DNA of 9,111 bases from an uncultured Eubacteriales bacterium (GTDB taxonomy: Bacteria; Bacillota_A; Clostridia; Oscillospirales; CAG-272), in the NCBI GenBank assembly GCA_900555345.1, contig USKS01000038.1, positions 1 through 9,111 on the forward strand, written 5' to 3'. The notes below the pieces were generated by a model. The model saw only the letters and a program-made list of their open reading frames with translations, had not been told where the DNA came from and searched no databases. Of the stretch, positions 5,671-9,111 are shown one piece after another. The number at the start of each line of letters is the position of its first letter. Position 1 is the first letter of the stretch. The position numbers and the translations under genes are program-made.

Positions 5671-6922
5671 TTTCGGACTCCTTTACGGTCTCCTTACCTG
5701 TATTGTCGGCTTTTATATCCGCTTTCTTTTCGCCCTCGTCCTTTGCCTTTGAGTGCGCGGCATGCCTTGCCGCCTCCTCTTCTTCCTTTTCTTCTTTTTC
5801 CTTCTCTTCTCTCTCCAGCTTTTCCTCTTCAAGCTTTATCTCGCTGACATGCTCCGCAAGACCGGAGAGTATTCTTGTGCTGGGTTTTTTCATGCAGATG
5901 TATATGAGAATTAAAATAATCACCGCTACCGCCAGCATGATAGAGGTCTTCCATATCTTCATGGCAGACTCACCGAACATGGCGTCGGTATAGACCACTG
6001 CCACAAGTCCCATAAGAGCGCTGATAGCATACAGTATGCGTACAGCCTCTTTGTGGGAAAATCCCATGTCTACCAGTCTGTGATGCAAATGTCCGCGGTC
6101 GGGGTGGAAGGGACTCTGCCCGTGGCAGAGTCTTCTCACTATCGCCACAAGCGTGTCAAGTATAGGCAGCGCGAAGATGGAGAACGGAACAAGGAACGAG
6201 AGCACCGTGTGCAGCTTGAACAGTCCCTGAACAGATATGACCGACAGCGTATATCCCAGGAAGAGCGAGCCCGTGTCGCCCATGAATATTCTCGCGGGGT
6301 TTCTGTTGTACGGCAGAAATCCGAGGCACGCGCCTATAAGTATGGCAGTGAGAAGTGCCGAGGTGTAGTCTCCGGTTATGAGCATGACCGTAAACACGGA
6401 CACGGCGGTTATGGCGGAAACTCCGCAGGCAAGACCGTCCAGACCGTCTATAAGGTTTATCGCGTTTGAAAGTCCCACTATCCAGAGTATCGTGATGGGA
6501 ATGGAGAAATATCCGAACTCTATCATAAATCCGAAGAGGGTCACATGGTCAATGAGCACGCCGAAGCATACGGCAATGCCCGCAACGCAAAGCTGCACTA
6601 AGAGCTTTATCCACGCGGAGAGACGGAAGATATCGTCTATGATGCCGAGGATAACAAGGATCGCACCGCCTATCCAGAGAGCGTACAGCTCGGAGGAAGG
6701 GTCGCAGAACACAAACGTTGCCACCATAAAGCCCGCGAACATGGCAAGTCCGCCTATGCGGGGCGTGGGCTTTTTGTGCATACGGCGGGCGTCAAGAGGG
6801 ATGTCGATCGCGCCGATGCGGAACGCAAGCAGTCTGACAGGGGGCGTCATAGTATATGACACAAGCGCCGAGCATACCACTGCAACGGCAAGATAAATAA
6901 ATGTCGTCATATCAAAATTCAT
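5651..6922 (-). CDS. tagO: polyprenyl-phosphate N-acetylhexosamine-1-phosphate transferase, MraY/WecA/TagO family
   Basis: This integral membrane enzyme transfers a sugar-1-phosphate, usually GlcNAc-1-P from UDP-GlcNAc, to undecaprenyl phosphate. That is the first committed step of teichoic acid or other surface glycans. Visible motifs: RRMHKKPTPRIGG (46-58), GIIDDIF with the Asp pair (93-99), NAINLIDGLDG (153-163), NPARIFMGDTGS (208-219), and HPDRGHLHHRL (273-283). The last is the HxHH-type motif of WecA/TagO rather than MraY. About eleven membrane helices are suggested. Unusually, after the last helix (about 327-344) there is a roughly 75-residue cytoplasmic tail, nearly all Glu, Lys, Asp and Ala, probably a coiled coil then disordered; TagO proteins are usually near 350 residues. 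The start is ATG 6922 with AAAGGA upstream. It overlaps the second DUF4330 gene. The exact sugar and final polymer are unknown. Confidence 0.92.
   Translation of the reverse strand: MNFDMTTFIYLAVAVVCSALVSYTMTPPVRLLAFRIGAIDIPLDARRMHKKPTPRIGGLAMFAGFMVATFVFCDPSSELYALWIGGAILVILGIIDDIFRLSAWIKLLVQLCVAGIAVCFGVLIDHVTLFGFMIEFGYFSIPITILWIVGLSNAINLIDGLDGLACGVSAITAVSVFTVMLITGDYTSALLTAILIGACLGFLPYNRNPARIFMGDTGSLFLGYTLSVISVQGLFKLHTVLSFLVPFSIFALPILDTLVAIVRRLCHGQSPFHPDRGHLHHRLVDMGFSHKEAVRILYAISALMGLVAVVYTDAMFGESAMKIWKTSIMLAVAVIILILIYICMKKPSTRILSGLAEHVSEIKLEEEKLEREEKEKEEKEEEEAARHAAHSKAKDEGEKKADIKADNTGKETVKESENENGKD
5678..5684 (-). promoter_or_regulatory. strong ribosome binding site of the second DUF4330 gene, inside the TagO-like gene
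   Basis: AAAGGAG on the minus strand lies seven bases before ATG 5670 and encodes part of the transferase's last residues. It is the best Shine-Dalgarno match in the window, so the overlapping downstream gene is probably translated at a good rate in its own right. Confidence 0.7.
5773..5816 (-). other. 44-base uninterrupted polypurine tract in the TagO-like tail
   Basis: Positions 5773-5816 are entirely C and T on the plus strand, hence entirely purine in the coding strand. They encode a Glu/Lys run in the cytoplasmic tail (about residues 370-384). Tracts this long and pure can form triplex DNA, slip during replication, and offer several internal AGGA-like sites to ribosomes. The purine run follows largely from GAA, GAG, AAA, AAG and AGA codons. 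Confidence 0.8.
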
Positions 6923-7115
6923 TTTTCTACTCTTCCTTTCTCATGCCGCGCGGCGCCGCCTCGGTGCCTTTTGCCCGGCAGAAACGCGATAGGACTCTGC
7001 TTCGTATTTTGCGCCGCGGAAACGGGACGTGTGCCTCATTGCCGCAGCCTTACGGCGGTGCACCGGAGTTTTCAGACAACCGACAGTCGGAGAATTTTAC
7101 CGCCGGAGCACGGTC
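6923..7115. other. 193-base intergenic region with short palindromes, before the TagO-like gene
   Basis: No convincing ORF is seen here. The widest gap between genes in the window, it holds three perfect short palindromes: CCGAC-A-GTCGG at 7080-7090, CGGTGCACCG at 7056-7065 and GCCGCGCGGC at 6945-6954. There is no T-run terminator after the first DUF4330 gene and no clear -35/-10 pair. Its length makes it the likeliest site for an extra promoter driving the TagO-like, DUF4330 and LCP-like group, but that is inference. Confidence 0.4.
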
Positions 7116-7601
7116 TCAGCGTGACTGCTGATTTTCTACGGTCTCAACGCTTACGCACTCGCCGCCGAAGCAAAGGGACGGCAGGCGCACGAAAAGGCTG
7201 CTGCCCGCGCTCAAAGTCTCCCCGCCGACGACGTAGCCCGTATCCGTTTTCTGAGCGTTAGCTTCTACGGTCACATACAAAATGCTGTAGCCGTCTATTT
7301 CGGAGGAGACCGCGTTGCCGTCGGAGTCGGTACCCTCGTGGCGTGCGGGCACGGACGACACCGCGACCACCTCACCGAGCGCGGACGAGCCGTCCGATGA
7401 GCGCACAACGTCGCCGACAGCTGCCTTCTGGCAGAACTCGCTTCGTATCTCCGGCACCTCGATCACGTACTTTATGCGCACGTATCCTCTGCCGATACCG
7501 AGTCCCGATATTATTCCGTAGGCAAGCGCCGCAAGCGCGGCGACTACCGCCGCTATCATTACGGCATCTATTACATTGAAACTTCGTTTTTTCTTTTCCA
7601 C
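7116..7601 (-). CDS. DUF4330-like single-pass membrane protein (first paralogue)
   Basis: 161 residues from a GTG start. MEKKKRSFNVIDAV leads into a membrane helix (about 12-32), followed by a beta-rich external domain with AVGDVVRSSDGSSALGEVVAV (61-81) and DTGYVVGGETLSAGSSLFV (120-138). The arrangement matches the second copy at 5173-5670 and my recollection of DUF4330, a family of unknown biochemical role. The GTG at 7601 has AAAGGA at 7611-7616 nine bases upstream and gives an N terminus that lines up with the paralogue. An ATG at 7628 lies inside a hairpin and lacks a binding site. The frame runs open upstream to 8141, but those residues overlap the ligase-like gene, are Arg/His/Cys-rich and have no protein-like character. 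It follows the ligase-like gene by 95 bases and precedes the TagO-like gene by 193. Confidence 0.75.
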   Translation of the reverse strand: MEKKKRSFNVIDAVMIAAVVAALAALAYGIISGLGIGRGYVRIKYVIEVPEIRSEFCQKAAVGDVVRSSDGSSALGEVVAVSSVPARHEGTDSDGNAVSSEIDGYSILYVTVEANAQKTDTGYVVGGETLSAGSSLFVRLPSLCFGGECVSVETVENQQSR

Positions 7602-7610
7602 AGCTAACCG

Positions 7611-7616
7611 TCCTTT
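7611..7616 (-). promoter_or_regulatory. ribosome binding site deciding the first DUF4330 start
   Basis: AAAGGA on the minus strand sits nine bases before GTG 7601. Neither the in-frame ATG at 7628 nor any start further upstream has a comparable site. This fixes the short 161-residue form. Confidence 0.6.
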
Positions 7617-7621
7617 ATGAC

Positions 7622-7648
7622 GCCGCATGACCGGAACACCCGGGCGGC
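7622..7648 (-). other. nested stem-loop just upstream of the first DUF4330 ribosome binding site
   Basis: On the minus strand, GCCGC, CCGG, loop GTGTT, CCGG, bulge TCAT, GCGGC form a two-part stem. It ends about six bases before the ribosome binding site and contains the rejected ATG at 7628. No T run follows, so it is not a standard terminator. It may protect the downstream message after processing, or be chance in GC-rich DNA. Confidence 0.3.
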
Positions 7649-7696
7649 AAAGAATGATCGTATGATAATATATCCTGTAAAAACACGTATGAGGGA

Positions 7697-9111
7697 TCAG
7701 ATCCGATCGGGCGTTCCGATATCGCAGAACGAGCGCTCGGCACAGTCCGCGGCGGACGCAGCCTTTTCCGCTTTTGTCATTTCGAAATCCGCGTTTCTTA
7801 CATACGCCGAGCAAACGCCCATCATAGTCCACAAAAGCATGAACACTGCGTCGTTTTCCCAAATATTCGCGAATGTGCCGCACAAAAGCACCGTAACGGC
7901 GGCGGCAAGGGGCGACAGCACGCCGAGGCGTGTATCCGCCGCGCTTCTTATGGCACCGAAGCGGCGCAGCTCTCCGTGGGACGCGCCGGTGGAAACGGTA
8001 CGCCACGCCATGTACGCCGCCTCCCGCGCCGTCAGCATAAGGGACGCGGCAAATGTGACGATACCCGATATGCCCACAGTGCACAAAAGCCCGAGATAGA
8101 AATTCGCGCCCTGCGGCAAAGGCTCTCCGCCGCCGAACCATGAAGACGGAACGGTAAGTCCGCCGACGAAAATTCCGTTTGCGGCGGAATATGCCGCCTG
8201 TATTTTTTCAAACACGTAGCCGTATATATTCTGCCATGCGCCGTCGGAGTACATAAGCAGGACCGCGGCGGAAAACAAAATCGAAAATCCCAGATACACC
8301 CTGCGTCTGCCCAGCAGCAGAAGCATCAGCGCAACCGTTGCGCCCGCCGCCGCAAGATGCGCGTACGAGCCGCGTATGCAAAGGCAACCGGCGCCGCAGG
8401 CGGCGCACATCCAGAGAGTGAAGCGGGAGATCACGTTGTGATGCCTCAGCGCAAGCCCCACGGCGATCGGCAGAAGAGCTGCCAGTATTATGTCGGCGGA
8501 GCCGTTCGCGAAAGACAAAAGCGCGGCTATCTCATCCGCAAGATACGATGCGTCAAGCCATGCGGGCAGAAGAATTGTCAGCGCTCTGCCGATAACGTAC
8601 ACCGCCGAAAGCACACCGCCGGATATGACAGCCGCCGTTATAAGCTTTGTCACATTGCGGCAGCTTCTGTATAAAAGAAGCGCCAGAAAATATGTTGAAA
8701 CGCAGATGAGCTTTACCGCAATATCCCCGCCGTCTTCGGAAAGGGAGAAAAGCCCGCTTGTCAAAACGCACAGCGCAAAAACCGCGACAGCGGCATCGCT
8801 TCTTCTCAGAGAAAAGCTTCTTTTTCCGCGTATGAGCTTCAGAAGGTATGAAACAAGCGTAGCGCCGATTATAACACAGTGAACTGTCTTGCCGCAGTAC
8901 AAAAGCAGTACGGCGCTGAGCATGAGCCCCGCCTCGGGGACCGCCATTATTATGCAGACCGCCGCCGCAAGCAGGATAAAGCCGAATACGCTGACCGGCG
9001 CAAGGGCGAAAGAAAGAGTTCCGCAGACAACGCCCGCAATAAAACCGTGACTTGCGTGACCGCGCGCCGCGTTGCCGTCAAGGGTTTCACGGCGTATGCC
9101 CAGATAGTCGC
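7697..9111 (-). CDS. O-antigen ligase/polymerase-like polytopic membrane protein, 5' end outside the window
   Basis: At least 470 residues are visible, and the frame is open to the right edge, so the gene is cut. The ATG at 8947 is internal: 54 sensible residues precede it, including a full hydrophobic helix. The protein is a series of about ten to twelve helices with an external loop near visible residues 292-335, as in WaaL ligases and Wzy polymerases of the O-antigen ligase family. The IRGSYAHL segment (245-252) corresponds to the usual 'SRGAWL' arginine motif, and NFYLGLLCTVGISG (336-349) to the 'HNxYLQ' region, here without the histidine. NIWENDAVFMLLW (415-427) fits the family's last helices. 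It would join or extend lipid-linked glycans on the outer membrane face. It ends with a charged tail and TGA at 7697, 95 bases before the first DUF4330 gene. Confidence 0.75.
   Translation of the reverse strand, partial: DYLGIRRETLDGNAARGHASHGFIAGVVCGTLSFALAPVSVFGFILLAAAVCIIMAVPEAGLMLSAVLLLYCGKTVHCVIIGATLVSYLLKLIRGKRSFSLRRSDAAVAVFALCVLTSGLFSLSEDGGDIAVKLICVSTYFLALLLYRSCRNVTKLITAAVISGGVLSAVYVIGRALTILLPAWLDASYLADEIAALLSFANGSADIILAALLPIAVGLALRHHNVISRFTLWMCAACGAGCLCIRGSYAHLAAAGATVALMLLLLGRRRVYLGFSILFSAAVLLMYSDGAWQNIYGYVFEKIQAAYSAANGIFVGGLTVPSSWFGGGEPLPQGANFYLGLLCTVGISGIVTFAASLMLTAREAAYMAWRTVSTGASHGELRRFGAIRSAADTRLGVLSPLAAAVTVLLCGTFANIWENDAVFMLLWTMMGVCSAYVRNADFEMTKAEKAASAADCAERSFCDIGTPDRI

Noticed and set aside
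7602..7696. Sigma-70-type promoter in the A/T-rich patch upstream of the first DUF4330 gene (minus strand, TATATTAT region)
   Set aside because: A TATTAT-like -10 can be drawn, but no -35 hexamer stands at 16-18 bases, so I could not support it.
7602..8141. N-terminal extension of the first DUF4330 frame up to 8141
   Set aside because: It overlaps the ligase-like gene in another frame, is rich in Arg, His and Cys with no helix or motif, and the GTG at 7601 has a good binding site and aligns with the paralogue's N terminus.
8945..8947. ATG at 8947 as the start of the ligase-like gene
   Set aside because: The frame continues open to 9111 with 54 plausible residues, including a hydrophobic helix running straight into this methionine, so the codon is internal.

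Overview
All nine protein genes lie on the minus strand, so transcription runs from high to low coordinates. The window reads as a bacterial chromosome of roughly mid-50s % GC by eye. A low-GC-lineage Gram-positive (Firmicutes, class Clostridia, perhaps an Oscillospirales/Ruminococcaceae-like gut bacterium) fits best. The reasons are a single-chain glycyl-tRNA synthetase, AGGAG-type ribosome binding sites, Thr/Asp/Lys-rich linkers in exported proteins, and a TagO/WecA-like enzyme beside an LCP-like protein. This assignment is inference; there is no rRNA in the window.

Right half (9111 to 3959): an envelope-polysaccharide module. In transcription order it holds a polytopic O-antigen ligase/polymerase-like protein (5' end outside the window), a small one-helix DUF4330-like protein, a polyprenyl-phosphate sugar-1-phosphate transferase of the MraY/WecA/TagO family, a second DUF4330-like protein, and a divergent LytR-CpsA-Psr (LCP)-like exported protein. 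The transferase would start a lipid-linked glycan, the ligase-like protein would polymerise or transfer it, and an LCP protein would normally attach it to peptidoglycan. The last two proteins each appear to lack a residue usually needed for catalysis. The two DUF4330 paralogues are recurrent small partners without a known job.

Left half (3913 to 182): housekeeping genes packed 7 to 35 bases apart. They are glycyl-tRNA synthetase, an aldose 1-epimerase-family enzyme, the 16S rRNA dimethyladenosine transferase RsmA, and an unrecognised small membrane protein with a helical C-terminal tail.

Left edge (1 to 181): no gene. It holds four degenerate tandem GC-rich hairpin repeats with compensatory base changes, followed in the direction of transcription by a probable intrinsic terminator and a 20-base palindrome.

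I found no tRNA, rRNA, CRISPR array, insertion sequence, phage gene, riboswitch or T-box. The most interesting items are the paired DUF4330 proteins around the glycan-initiating transferase, the LCP-like protein without the canonical arginine, and the hairpin repeat array.
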